DNA from: Deltaproteobacteria bacterium
GTDB lineage: Bacteria; Desulfobacterota; DSM-4660; Desulfatiglandales; B25-G16
Assembly: GCA_020348625.1 (NCBI GenBank)
Contig: CP070752.1
Coordinates: 188,905-197,407, forward strand
DNA: 8,503 nt
Direction of reading: 5' to 3'
This document shows positions 1 to 6,929 of the stretch, piece after piece (position 1 is the stretch's first letter; every line of letters begins with the position of its first letter). The notes below the pieces were generated by a model. It saw nothing but the letters and a program-made list of their open reading frames with translations, had not been told where the DNA came from and did not search any database. Both the position numbers and the translations under genes were made by a program.

Positions 1-817
1 CCACCTCACGCAATGCCATGGCAAATTTGGTAATCGAGTCCATCATCAGGATAACATCCCGGTTCTTATCCCTGAAGTACTCTGCCAGGGTGGTTGCCAG
101 GTGACTTCCACGAATCCTGACCAGTGCCGGGGAATCAGAGGTGGACGCGATAACCACTGATTTTCTTAATCCTTCCTCACCGAGGCTTCCTTCGATGAAT
201 TCCCTCACCTCTCTTCCCCGCTCCCCGATCAGGGATATCACCACCACATCTGCAGCCGTATTCCTGGCAATCATGCCCATAAGAATGCTTTTGCCCACTC
301 CGGAGCCTGCCATGATGCCTATTCTCTGGCCCTTCCCAACCGTTACGAGGGCGTTTACAGCGCCTACTCCCACATCGGTCACCTCGCGGATCACCTCTCT
401 CTTGAGTGGGTTCAGCAGGTCCCCGTAAATGGGGTATTCCTTCTCGCCTTTTATGGGGCCTTTACCATCTATGGGGCGGCCAAGGCCGTCAATGACCCTG
501 CCCAGATATCCCTCCCCCGCCGTAACAAAAGGCCTCCTGTCGACGTCAACAATCCGGCTTCCGGGCTTGATCCCCCTCATCTCGCCAAAGGGCATGAGGA
601 TCACCCGCTTGTCCTTAAATCCCACCACCTCAGCCTGAACATGGTTGCCCTCCTGGTTCTCGATGATGCACTGACTGCCAACGCTCAAACCCGGTCCGCT
701 CCCCTCGGCCACAAGTCCGGCAATTCTGACGATCTTGCCCTGCAGCTTCATGGGCTGGCACGCGTCGATAGCCTCCCGGTAGATATCCCAATTGATGGTA
801 GCGTTAAGGTCAGTCAT
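1..817 (-). CDS. fliI: Flagellar export ATPase FliI, N-terminal 272 residues (cut by window edge)
   Basis: FliI is the cytoplasmic F1-beta-like ATPase of the flagellar type III export gate. It hydrolyses ATP and delivers substrate-chaperone complexes for export. Translation from the ATG at 817 gives an N-terminal beta-barrel region, then the core ATPase fold. The Walker A motif AGSGVGKS lies at residues 170-177, the GERGREV segment with the expected catalytic Glu at about residue 199, and the Walker B strand VILMMD at 255-260, followed by SITKFAMALREV. This segment matches FliI/YscN rather than F1-beta, for example GKGQRIGIMAGSGVGKS. About 165 C-terminal residues would lie left of the window. 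The start overlaps the fliH stop by 8 nt (ATGACTGA) and is preceded by AAAGGA, so it is probably translationally coupled to fliH. The frame is intact through the window edge. Family assignment is very secure; completeness cannot be judged. Confidence 0.96.
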   Translation of the reverse strand, partial: MTDLNATINWDIYREAIDACQPMKLQGKIVRIAGLVAEGSGPGLSVGSQCIIENQEGNHVQAEVVGFKDKRVILMPFGEMRGIKPGSRIVDVDRRPFVTAGEGYLGRVIDGLGRPIDGKGPIKGEKEYPIYGDLLNPLKREVIREVTDVGVGAVNALVTVGKGQRIGIMAGSGVGKSILMGMIARNTAADVVVISLIGERGREVREFIEGSLGEEGLRKSVVIASTSDSPALVRIRGSHLATTLAEYFRDKNRDVILMMDSITKFAMALREV

Positions 818-1529
818 CTTTCCTTTCGGAAAACACCTGTTCAAGGCACTGATGAATCTTCTCTAACTGTGTCTCGATTCTGGCATCTACATCGCCATAC
901 GGCGATTCTAACAGGCAGCCGCCCCTGGTAATGGAGGGGTCGCTGGTAACGGTGAGCGCCTTTAATTCCTTGATAGCGGCAAAGAATTCTGGCCGCAATT
1001 CCTCGACATAATCGAAATCCTCCGGGTTAACCCTGAGAGTTGCCTTGCTCTTTTCCGCTGCTAACTTCAGCGCCGATAATACGGTACCTTTTATGGCGGC
1101 GTCATCAGATCTGCTAGTGCGATGGATAACCTTCTGGGCAACGGCAAGAACGAGCTCCACGATCTCCCGTTCATAAAGGGCCAAGATCTCCTCCCTGAGG
1201 TCATCCATTGACCTGAGGAGATTCTCAATGTTTTCAACCAGTTTGAGTGCCTTTCGACGGCCTAATTCGACTCCATCCTTCTCTCCCTGAGCAAACCCCT
1301 TCTCGTATGCTTCGCGCTCGAGGGCCGATGCATTTTCTTGGGCCTCTCTGCGGATATCCTCTATCTCTCTCCTCTTCTTGTGCTGATCCGTGGTATTCTC
1401 AAGAGGCACGAAATCCGTGACCTCTTTTCCTCCCATGTGTGAAGAAGAGATTTCGGGTTCGAGGGAATCCATCTCATATTTGGCCCATGGCTTATCTTTT
1501 TGAGCAAGGTTCTTTAACTGGTTAGACAA
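810..1529 (-). CDS. fliH: FliH, regulator/stator of the flagellar export ATPase
   Basis: FliH forms a dimer that binds FliI, restrains its ATPase activity and docks it to the C-ring and export gate. I choose the TTG at 1529 as start. It lies 5 nt after GAGAGGA and overlaps the fliG stop by 8 nt (TTGTCTAA), the same overlap size as fliH/fliI. The ATG at 1580 would need a 59-nt overlap with fliG. The product is then 239 residues, normal for the family. Residues 1-50 are low in structure. Residues about 50-120 are rich in charged heptads, with a glycine ladder GFAQGEKDGVELG (Gly78, 82, 86, 90), the GxxxG repeat typical of FliH/YscL helices. The C-terminal half (REIVELVLAVAQKVIHR onward) is the FliH/YscL E2-stalk-like domain that contacts FliI. 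Its place between fliG and fliI supports the call. The start codon is the least certain part. Confidence 0.93.
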   Translation of the reverse strand: MSNQLKNLAQKDKPWAKYEMDSLEPEISSSHMGGKEVTDFVPLENTTDQHKKRREIEDIRREAQENASALEREAYEKGFAQGEKDGVELGRRKALKLVENIENLLRSMDDLREEILALYEREIVELVLAVAQKVIHRTSRSDDAAIKGTVLSALKLAAEKSKATLRVNPEDFDYVEELRPEFFAAIKELKALTVTSDPSITRGGCLLESPYGDVDARIETQLEKIHQCLEQVFSERKDD

Positions 1530-2544
1530 GAACGTCCTCTCTTCTTCTGCCGGCGAGCACAATCTTCCCCTCTCCCTCAAGGGTCTTGGCTGCCCGAATG
1601 ATAGCCTGCTGCGAGTCCTCCACCTCTCGTAACCTTACAGGTCCCATGACTTCCATGTCCTCTTTCAGTATAATTGAAGCGCGCTCCGACAGGTTGTCGA
1701 AGACCTTCATTTTCATGTCTTCAGAGGCAGTCTTCAGGGCCTTGATCAATAATTGATTGTCTATGTTCTTGAGGATCTCCCTAAAACTCCTGTTATCGAC
1801 CTCCAAGAGATCTTCGAAGACGAACATCTTTTTCCGTATCATGTTTGCAAGATCAGGATCCTCTCGCTCTATTTTCGAGAGCACCAAATCCTCTGTCTCA
1901 CCGGCAGCCTGATTCAAAATGTTGGCCAGTGCCTCGACCCCGTCAAACCTCCTTGAGGCCACCCTAACCTTGGATAAGTCTTTTTTTATGGCCTCATCCA
2001 GCTCCTTTATGATCTCATCCGGTACCCGCCCGATCCTCACAACCCTCAGGCCGATATCGGCTCTTTTCTCCTCAGGAAGCAAGTTCATGATCTCCCCTGC
2101 CTTTTCAGGAGGAAGGTAAGAAAGGATAAGGGCAATGGTTTGAGGGTGTTCTCCTCCAATGATATTCGCGATGTTTTCAGCTGGCACATACGCATGATCG
2201 CCGAAGGGGGCATTGGCATCGTCGCCCCCGATGGCCATAAAGACCTTTCGTGTAGTGTCATCATCGAGGGTCTTTGTAACAACATTCTTCAGGAATGACT
2301 TACCGGATACCGGAATACTCGACTCAGCTCCAAAACTGATAAGGAATTCATTGATGACCGCATCCATTACCTCCGCGGAAATATAGGTAATGTTCGCCAT
2401 ACATTTTCCGATCTTTTGTATGCTCTCTTCATCCAATCTTTTAAAGACTGACTTGGTGAACTCCTCACCCATGACCAGAAGAAAAATGGCCGCCTTTTGG
2501 GGCCCTGTTAAGCTATTAGGATCTAGTTTTCTGCTGCCAGCCAT
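1522..2544 (-). CDS. fliG: Flagellar motor switch protein FliG
   Basis: FliG is the rotor subunit that sits on the cytoplasmic face of the FliF MS ring and meets the MotA stator to generate torque. From the ATG at 2544 the protein has 340 residues, the usual size. The N-terminal FliF-binding domain begins with LTGPQKAAIFLLVMG (residues 12-26). The middle domain carries the conserved EHPQ motif at 132-135, in GGEHPQTIALILS. The C-terminal domain keeps the charged torque ridge: Lys268/Lys271, Arg288, Glu295-Asp296 and Arg304 in GPVRL. An in-frame GTG at 2565 would add seven residues (GNRKRV) but has its purine-rich stretch abutting the codon. The ATG gives the family-like start MAGSRKLDPNSLTG and overlaps the fliF stop by 1 nt (TAATG), a coupling arrangement. 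Only a weak AAAGAG precedes it, in keeping with coupling. No defects seen. Confidence 0.97.
   Translation of the reverse strand: MAGSRKLDPNSLTGPQKAAIFLLVMGEEFTKSVFKRLDEESIQKIGKCMANITYISAEVMDAVINEFLISFGAESSIPVSGKSFLKNVVTKTLDDDTTRKVFMAIGGDDANAPFGDHAYVPAENIANIIGGEHPQTIALILSYLPPEKAGEIMNLLPEEKRADIGLRVVRIGRVPDEIIKELDEAIKKDLSKVRVASRRFDGVEALANILNQAAGETEDLVLSKIEREDPDLANMIRKKMFVFEDLLEVDNRSFREILKNIDNQLLIKALKTASEDMKMKVFDNLSERASIILKEDMEVMGPVRLREVEDSQQAIIRAAKTLEGEGKIVLAGRRREDVLV
1535..1541 (-). promoter_or_regulatory. Shine-Dalgarno sequence deciding the fliH TTG start
   Basis: On the minus strand GAGAGGA ends 5 nt before the TTG at 1529-1527. It lies inside the 3' end of fliG. It is the best ribosome binding site near the fliG/fliH junction and favours the TTG over the in-frame ATG at 1580 or the internal ATG at codon 38 of the longer frame. 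Confidence 0.55.
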
Positions 2545-4118
2545 TACTCTTTTTCGGTTACCCACCCCTTAATGAGTTGTTCGGTCTTTTCAGGATTGGT
2601 TTTGGTGAGCTCAAGTGCCCTTTCTTTATGGCCCATCCCACTGGGTTCAGGTATTTGCGCATACCCCGTACTGCCTTCAGGAAGCTCCAAGTTCTCCGAG
2701 ATGGATTCCTTGCTCATTCTCTTCAGATTTTTGAGCAGGGGGCGCACGATCAGAAGAAATACCAGAACCACGAGCGCGAGGTTTACAGCCGTCTTTCGGT
2801 ACCTCCCCACCAGTTTCAAGATATCAGAACCGCCCCCCGTGGGCTCGGGCGGTACGTCTGCGGAAATGCTCTCCGAAAATGGGATCGAGTTTACCGAAAC
2901 CTGGTCCTCCCTATCCTCATTGTAGCCCATGGCTCGCCTTACAATATCCTCGAATTTCTTCAATTCCTCACCGGTTCTGGGGACATAGTTCTTTTCGGTA
3001 GTTCCGTCAGCCAGGGTCTTGGTCGTATAGGTACCGTCAATAACTGCTGCAACGGAGAGACGCTTGACGTTTCCGGCCGGTTTGAGAATTGTCCTGGTGA
3101 TCTTGTTAATCTCATAATTCGTGGCAGTATCCTTTTTGCTATTTCTCCTTTCGGCACCGCTTTCACCGGGAACGACACCTCGTCTCTCATTAATAAGGGT
3201 ACGGGCAGTGTCAACGGCTCCCTCGCTGCTTTGCCCCGACTCTTCAATGTTTCTCTCGCTTCTCACCACGGTTGCATATGGATCATACTCCTCCTCACTG
3301 AGGGTAACCTTGCTGAAATCAATCTCGGCATTGACCCGGACGATTGCCTTGCCGATACCCACGATTCCTTCCAGCATGCTCTGAACGTTTTTCCTGATCT
3401 CGTTTTCCACTTTGCTCTTATAGTCGAGTTGGGAACTACTCAAAATGGCAGAGGTGCTATCCGTATCTCCCCCTTTGAAGATCACCCTGCCCTTTGTGTC
3501 TACAACGGTCACCTGGCCGGACTCGAGGCCCTCGACCGCACTGGAAACGAGATGGACAATGGCAGCTAGTTTTCCCGCTGGCAAGTTGGATTTCAGATCC
3601 AGTTGTATTGCTGCAGATGCCGGCTTCCTCTCCTCTATGAAAAGGGACTCTCTCGGTATTACAATAAAAACCTTTGAACCATTGACCTCTTTGAATTGGT
3701 TTATCGTCCTGGCTAACTCTCCCTGCAAGGCCCTCCGGTAATTCAGCTCCTGCACGAAAGAGGTTGTTCTAAAATCGGTATGATCGAATATCTCAAAGCC
3801 GATATTCCCTCCATTAGGCAGGCCATCGCCGGCGAGTTCAAGCCGTAGCTCATGGACCTTTTCGGCTGGAACCATGAGTACGTTGCCGTTTGCCTCAATC
3901 TTGTAAGGGATATTCTTTTCCCTCAACTTGGTAACAATGGCGCCTCCATCCTCGGGTGAAAGGTTGTTGAACAGAACCTGGTAATCTGCCTTGTTGGCCC
4001 ACACAAACATCAGCGCAAACCCTCCGATCACCAAGGCCAGAACAAAGGCCATGCTGATCTTCCTAGAAAGGGGCATGGATCGTACCAGATTGAGCAACTG
4101 AACTAATGCGTTGTTCAT
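2544..4118 (-). CDS. fliF: Flagellar MS-ring protein FliF
   Basis: FliF assembles the MS ring in the inner membrane, the base on which the rod, C-ring and export gate are built. The 524-residue product has a first transmembrane helix at about 22-41 (FVLALVIGGFALMFVWA). A periplasmic YscJ/FliF ring-building domain follows at about 45-220, including YQVLFNNLSPEDGGAI and the strand SKVFIVIPRESLF. A FliF C-terminal periplasmic region follows at about 230-425. The second transmembrane helix is at about 443-460 (VNLALVVLVFLLIVRPLL). The cytoplasmic tail ends in ELTKTNPEKTEQLIKGWV, the typical FliG-binding motif. Length and topology are normal. The ATG at 4118 is preceded by AAGGA with a 9-nt spacer, so fliF has its own good ribosome binding site, as expected after the long gap that separates it from fliE. 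It is coupled to fliG by a 1-nt overlap. Confidence 0.97.
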   Translation of the reverse strand: MNNALVQLLNLVRSMPLSRKISMAFVLALVIGGFALMFVWANKADYQVLFNNLSPEDGGAIVTKLREKNIPYKIEANGNVLMVPAEKVHELRLELAGDGLPNGGNIGFEIFDHTDFRTTSFVQELNYRRALQGELARTINQFKEVNGSKVFIVIPRESLFIEERKPASAAIQLDLKSNLPAGKLAAIVHLVSSAVEGLESGQVTVVDTKGRVIFKGGDTDSTSAILSSSQLDYKSKVENEIRKNVQSMLEGIVGIGKAIVRVNAEIDFSKVTLSEEEYDPYATVVRSERNIEESGQSSEGAVDTARTLINERRGVVPGESGAERRNSKKDTATNYEINKITRTILKPAGNVKRLSVAAVIDGTYTTKTLADGTTEKNYVPRTGEELKKFEDIVRRAMGYNEDREDQVSVNSIPFSESISADVPPEPTGGGSDILKLVGRYRKTAVNLALVVLVFLLIVRPLLKNLKRMSKESISENLELPEGSTGYAQIPEPSGMGHKERALELTKTNPEKTEQLIKGWVTEKE

Positions 4119-4399
4119 GGTGTAAAATCCTTAAGCTATGGTCCGTTGTCTGGTTCCCGCCTTGTGATAAACCGCCCTCCTCAAACAGGCAACACAAGTT
4201 ATTGTAAAATCAGCTTGCGCTTTAACTCGTTTCTCTGCTGAGGAATGCTGCGTACCTGTTCCAGCTCACACATGCGGTGTCAGATTCTAGCTGGCCAAGA
4301 GAACAATAACTATTTATCTACCGCGCAAAAATTGATCGCTCAGGGAGCCAGTACAACAGAATAAGCCTGTCGTGAGAAAGCTGATGATTCAATCCGGGG
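4119..4399. other. 281-nt non-coding gap between fliE and fliF
   Basis: No gene is supportable here. On the minus strand it contains the fliF ribosome binding site AAGGA. It also has a TACAAT hexamer (4201-4206) that resembles a -10 box about 80 nt before fliF but has no matching -35 box. A sigma-54-like near-miss with GG and GC 9 instead of 10 nt apart lies at 4249-4263. A weak 6-bp stem with a 7-nt loop (4354-4372) follows fliE but lacks a T-run. A 24-codon ATG frame (4199-4273) has no ribosome binding site. The length and the separate fliF ribosome binding site suggest a second transcription start or a processed leader, but I cannot name the promoter. Confidence 0.6.
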
Positions 4400-4690
4400 C
4401 TAGAATTGCATACGCATTATCTCTCGGTATGCCTCAATGACCTTACCCCTGACGGTAAGGAGCAGCCGCATAGAAATATCCGATTTTTGAAGCGCAATCA
4501 TGGTCTCATGAATATCTGCCTTCCCGTGGAGAAGGTCTACAACGGACCTGTTCGCCTCGTGTTCCAGAGTGTTGACCTTGTTAATCGCCTTCTCTATGAC
4601 ATCGCCAAAGGCTCCTGAGTTCTTTTGCTTAGCCGTTCCACTCTTGTTAACAGCAGTCTGCGAGAGGTTTTCAATCCCTGTTACTTCCAT
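4400..4690 (-). CDS. fliE: Flagellar hook-basal body complex protein FliE
   Basis: FliE is the small periplasmic adaptor joining the FliF MS ring to the proximal rod. It is among the first proteins exported by the flagellar type III system. The 96-residue product (family about 100-110) shows the family layout. A polar, disordered export-competent N-terminus covers residues 1-25. Two helices follow, with FGDVIEKAINKVNTLEHEA at 28-46, ADIHETMIALQKSDISMRL at 58-76 and the diagnostic ending VIEAYREIMRMQ at 84-95. The ATG lies 3 nt after the flgC stop and is preceded by GGGAGGT with a 5-nt spacer, part of which forms the last flgC codons. It is the last gene of the flgB-flgC-fliE block. There is no convincing terminator behind it, so read-through into fliF is possible. 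Confidence 0.95.
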   Translation of the reverse strand: MEVTGIENLSQTAVNKSGTAKQKNSGAFGDVIEKAINKVNTLEHEANRSVVDLLHGKADIHETMIALQKSDISMRLLLTVRGKVIEAYREIMRMQF

Positions 4691-4693
4691 AAG

Positions 4694-5116
4694 TTACCTC
4701 CCTATTTCCAGTGCCTTGAGGGCCATCTGTTTTGTTGATCTGACCGCCGTAACATTGGCCTCGAAGTTCCTCTTTGCCACCAGCATATTGGTAATCTCAA
4801 CGATCAGGTCTACATTGGGCTTGAGCACATACCCCTGTTCATCTGCATCAGGATGGCCAGGGTTATAAACCTTCATAAAGGGAGCGTCATCCTCTACAAT
4901 GTCATCAATCTCTACGCCCTCAAGCCTGGAGCTGAGCACCTCATCGAAGCCTTCCACCGGCTTTGTACTCATCACGACCATCTTTCTCCTGTATGGCCCT
5001 CCGTTTTCCGTACGGGTAGTCTCTAAGTTGGCAAGGTTACTGGCAATAACATCCAGCCTCTTTCTCTGGGCGTAGAGGCCAGAGGAGCTTATCTCAAAAA
5101 GCCGTAAGAAGTTCAT
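4694..5116 (-). CDS. flgC: Flagellar basal-body proximal rod protein FlgC
   Basis: FlgC is one of the proximal rod subunits (with FlgB and FlgF) that polymerise in the periplasm after export without a cleaved signal peptide. The 140-residue product has the rod/hook N-terminal signature SSGLYAQRKRLDVIASNLAN at residues 11-30. The FlgC-type extension TRTENGGPYRRK follows at 34-45. The C-terminal helix contains YVLKPNVDLIVEITNMLVAK and ends NVTAVRSTKQMALKALEIG. Both termini are expected to form the coiled-coil core of the rod. The ATG is 1 nt after the flgB stop and is preceded by GGAGGAAG with a short spacer, so the pair is probably translationally coupled. Length and motifs are normal. Confidence 0.97.
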   Translation of the reverse strand: MNFLRLFEISSSGLYAQRKRLDVIASNLANLETTRTENGGPYRRKMVVMSTKPVEGFDEVLSSRLEGVEIDDIVEDDAPFMKVYNPGHPDADEQGYVLKPNVDLIVEITNMLVAKRNFEANVTAVRSTKQMALKALEIGR

Positions 5117-5117
5117 A

Positions 5118-5525
5118 TTATCTTCCTCCTTCTCTGATGACCTCTTTCAAGAGGTTCAGTTTTCTCAAAAGGGTTTCGATTGCGGTTCTATATACCAGAT
5201 TATTCTCCATGAGCTTTGTCATCTCCTTGTCAATCTCAACCCAATTAAAGCCATTCCATTCGCCTTCCTGTTCAAAGGGTTCCACTCTGCCAGCTTCGTT
5301 GATGCCCCGGTCGATGTGCCTCGAATTCGTCCTGACCAAGGCAAATCGGCTCTGAGGCTGCAGGGCCTGAGACAAGGCTTGCTGAAAATCAATCTCCTTC
5401 GGCTTATAGTTGGGTGTGTCAACATTACTGATATTACTGGTAATATGCGAATTTCGCTGGTGCGCTATGTCGATTGCTCGCTCAAGGCTCAAAAATGCTT
5501 TCGCAAAGGTTACCTTGTCAGGCAT
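5118..5525 (-). CDS. flgB: Flagellar basal-body proximal rod protein FlgB
   Basis: FlgB is a proximal rod subunit exported by the flagellar type III apparatus and assembled next to FliE. From the ATG at 5525 the product has 135 residues, normal for the family. It carries the rod-protein signature SNISNVDTPNYKPKEIDF at residues 30-47, followed by the C-terminal helical region NGFNWVEIDKEMTKLMENNL and YRTAIETLLRKLNLLKEVI. A longer in-frame start at 5558 (MRTIEQWKGKI) exists. The 5525 start has AAGGG 7 nt upstream and gives the family-like beginning. In addition, the sigma-54 promoter at 5570-5585 predicts a transcript start near 5559, which would leave the 5558 codon with no leader. It heads the flgB-flgC-fliE block, directly behind the activator gene and promoter. 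Confidence 0.95.
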   Translation of the reverse strand: MPDKVTFAKAFLSLERAIDIAHQRNSHITSNISNVDTPNYKPKEIDFQQALSQALQPQSRFALVRTNSRHIDRGINEAGRVEPFEQEGEWNGFNWVEIDKEMTKLMENNLVYRTAIETLLRKLNLLKEVIREGGR

Positions 5526-5543
5526 AATTTTCCCTTTCCATTG

Positions 5544-5560
5544 CTCAATTGTTCTCAATT
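5544..5560 (-). repeat. Tandem heptamer AATTGAG, 10-bp period, in flgB leader
   Basis: On the minus strand AATTGAG occurs twice (5560-5554 and 5550-5544), separated by 3 nt, a repeat period of about one DNA turn. It spans the predicted sigma-54 transcript start and the first bases of the flgB leader. Such spacing suits two protomers binding one face of DNA, but the repeat is short and could be chance in an A/T-rich stretch. Confidence 0.35.
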
Positions 5561-5569
5561 ACACATGAT

Positions 5570-5585
5570 AGCAATTTGCATGCCT
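5570..5585 (-). promoter_or_regulatory. Sigma-54 (RpoN) promoter upstream of flgB
   Basis: On the minus strand the 16-mer AGGCATGCAAATTGCT matches the RpoN consensus TGGCACGNNNNTTGCW at all but two fixed positions. GG lies at the -24 element (5584-5583) and GC at the -12 element (5572-5571), exactly 10 nt apart. It starts 3 nt beyond the stop codon of the sigma-54 activator gene, in the 63-nt spacer before flgB. The expected transcript start is near 5559-5560, giving a leader of roughly 34 nt. Because sigma-54 polymerase needs an AAA+ activator, the regulator encoded immediately upstream is the natural candidate. Confidence 0.85.
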
Positions 5586-5588
5586 TTT

Positions 5589-6929
5589 TCATTGTGCCTC
5601 CATTTTTTCGCGGTACTCGTTGAGCTTGTTCCGCAAGGTCCTTACGCTGATGCCGAGGATGTCGGCTGCACGGGTGCGGTTACCGTCAGTCTGGTCAAGG
5701 GCGGAGAAGATCACCTTTTTCTCCATCTCTTTTAATGAAACCGTAGGAACAAAGGGAAGCTTCACATCTTTGGCTGCATCCGACTTATCGTGGGTCAGGA
5801 GGTCGTCTTTTTGTATAAGATCCCGTTTACACATCAGCAGCGCCCTCTCTATGACATTCTCGAGTTCCCGAACATTACCCTTCCAGGGCTTCTGCATGAG
5901 GAGTTCTACCACCTCCTCTGTCAAACCCTTGACATTTCTCCCGTCCAGCCGATTGTACTTTTCAACAAAGTGTTGTGCCAGCAATGGTATATCATCTCTC
6001 CTATCCCTCAAAGCTGGTAAGTAGAATGGCACGACGTTCAAACGATAAAAGAGATCCTCCCTAAATCTTCCGTCCCGAATCTGTTTTTCGATATCCCTGT
6101 TGGTGGTGGCGATGATGCGAACATCCACTGGAATGGGTTCCATTCCGCCAATCCTGTCGATCTCTCTCTCCTGGAGGACCCTGAGTAATTTGGATTGAAG
6201 CTGAATGTCCATCTCGCTTATTTCATCCAAGAGCATGGTTCCATGATTGGCCAACTCGAATTTTCCTTTTTTGCTGGTAACGGCACCGGTGAAAGAACCC
6301 TTTTCGTGTCCGAAGAGCTCGCTCTCCAGCAAGGTCTCGGGTAAGGCGCTGCAGTTTATCGCTACAAATGGTTTATGCCTGCGGTTGCTGTGGTTATGGA
6401 TATGTCGAGCAAAGAGTTCTTTGCCGGTACCTGATTCGCCTTGAATGAAGATGGAGGCCTGGCTGTCTGCGATTTCACGCGATTGTTCCAGAAGCCTATG
6501 CATCTCCTTATTCTTGGTTATGATGGTGGGCTTTTTGTCCTGTTTGCCTCTGATGCCATTGAAGGGCCTGCTCGGCGTATGGGTGGCGATGATCGCAATC
6601 ATTTCCGTTGTGAGGGGTTTTACAAAGAAATCAGATGCCCCTGATCTCATGGCTTCCACTGCTTCGGAAACCCCGGCATCAGCCGAAATCACTATGACGG
6701 GCAGGGATTGGTTTGCATCCCTTATCCGTTTCAACAGCTCGATACCGCTCATATGAGGCAGATTCAACTCGGTTATGACAAGATCGTAGTGGTCTCTGAT
6801 TACCTTTTCAAAAGCCGCCAAACTGTCACCCACTGCGCTTACCCGATGACCTGCTTCAGCAAGGCGCGCAGCAATAGCAGAGCGATCATTCGAGTCTTTG
6901 TCAACCAGCAATACCTTCCTCGTGCTCAT
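5589..6929 (-). CDS. Sigma-54-dependent response regulator (NtrC/FlgR/FlbD-like) with atypical receiver
   Basis: This 446-residue protein is a cytoplasmic enhancer-binding activator of RpoN-polymerase, probably for flagellar genes given its position before flgB. A receiver domain spans about 5-115, the AAA+ domain about 137-365 and a Fis-type helix-turn-helix about 400-440. AAA+ motifs are complete: Walker A GESGTGKE (164-171), sigma-contact loop GSFTGA (211-216, a Ser variant of GAFTGA), Walker B TMLLDE (231-236), sensor I ATTNRD and the FREDLFYRLNV arginine region (289-299). The HTH ends GNRTRAADILGISVRTLRNKL. The receiver is unusual. The phospho-acceptor position is Glu54 (DLVITELNLP) and the acidic pocket reads VDKD, with Lys11, while Ser82 and Lys104 are kept. 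It may therefore act without a kinase; none is present in the window. The ATG has AAAAGG only 2 nt before it. Name by orthology (flgR, flrC, flbD) is unresolved. Confidence 0.93.
   Translation of the reverse strand: MSTRKVLLVDKDSNDRSAIAARLAEAGHRVSAVGDSLAAFEKVIRDHYDLVITELNLPHMSGIELLKRIRDANQSLPVIVISADAGVSEAVEAMRSGASDFFVKPLTTEMIAIIATHTPSRPFNGIRGKQDKKPTIITKNKEMHRLLEQSREIADSQASIFIQGESGTGKELFARHIHNHSNRRHKPFVAINCSALPETLLESELFGHEKGSFTGAVTSKKGKFELANHGTMLLDEISEMDIQLQSKLLRVLQEREIDRIGGMEPIPVDVRIIATTNRDIEKQIRDGRFREDLFYRLNVVPFYLPALRDRRDDIPLLAQHFVEKYNRLDGRNVKGLTEEVVELLMQKPWKGNVRELENVIERALLMCKRDLIQKDDLLTHDKSDAAKDVKLPFVPTVSLKEMEKKVIFSALDQTDGNRTRAADILGISVRTLRNKLNEYREKMEAQ

Noticed and set aside
2577..3569. Long plus-strand open frame (330 codons) opposite fliF
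   Set aside because: It is antisense to a fully conserved fliF, shows no recognisable domain, and is explained by fliF codon usage.
4249..4263. Sigma-54-like sequence TGGAACAGGTACGCA on the minus strand before fliF
   Set aside because: GG and GC are 9 nt apart instead of 10 and the -12 element reads ACGCA rather than TTGCA; RpoN tolerates spacing changes poorly.
4199..4273. 24-residue minus-strand ATG frame (MCELEQVRSI...) in the fliE-fliF gap
   Set aside because: No ribosome binding site precedes the ATG, and a frame of this length is expected by chance.
4354..4372. Hairpin (6-bp stem, 7-nt loop) downstream of fliE as a terminator
   Set aside because: The stem includes a G-U pair and there is no T-run after it, so it does not look like an intrinsic terminator.
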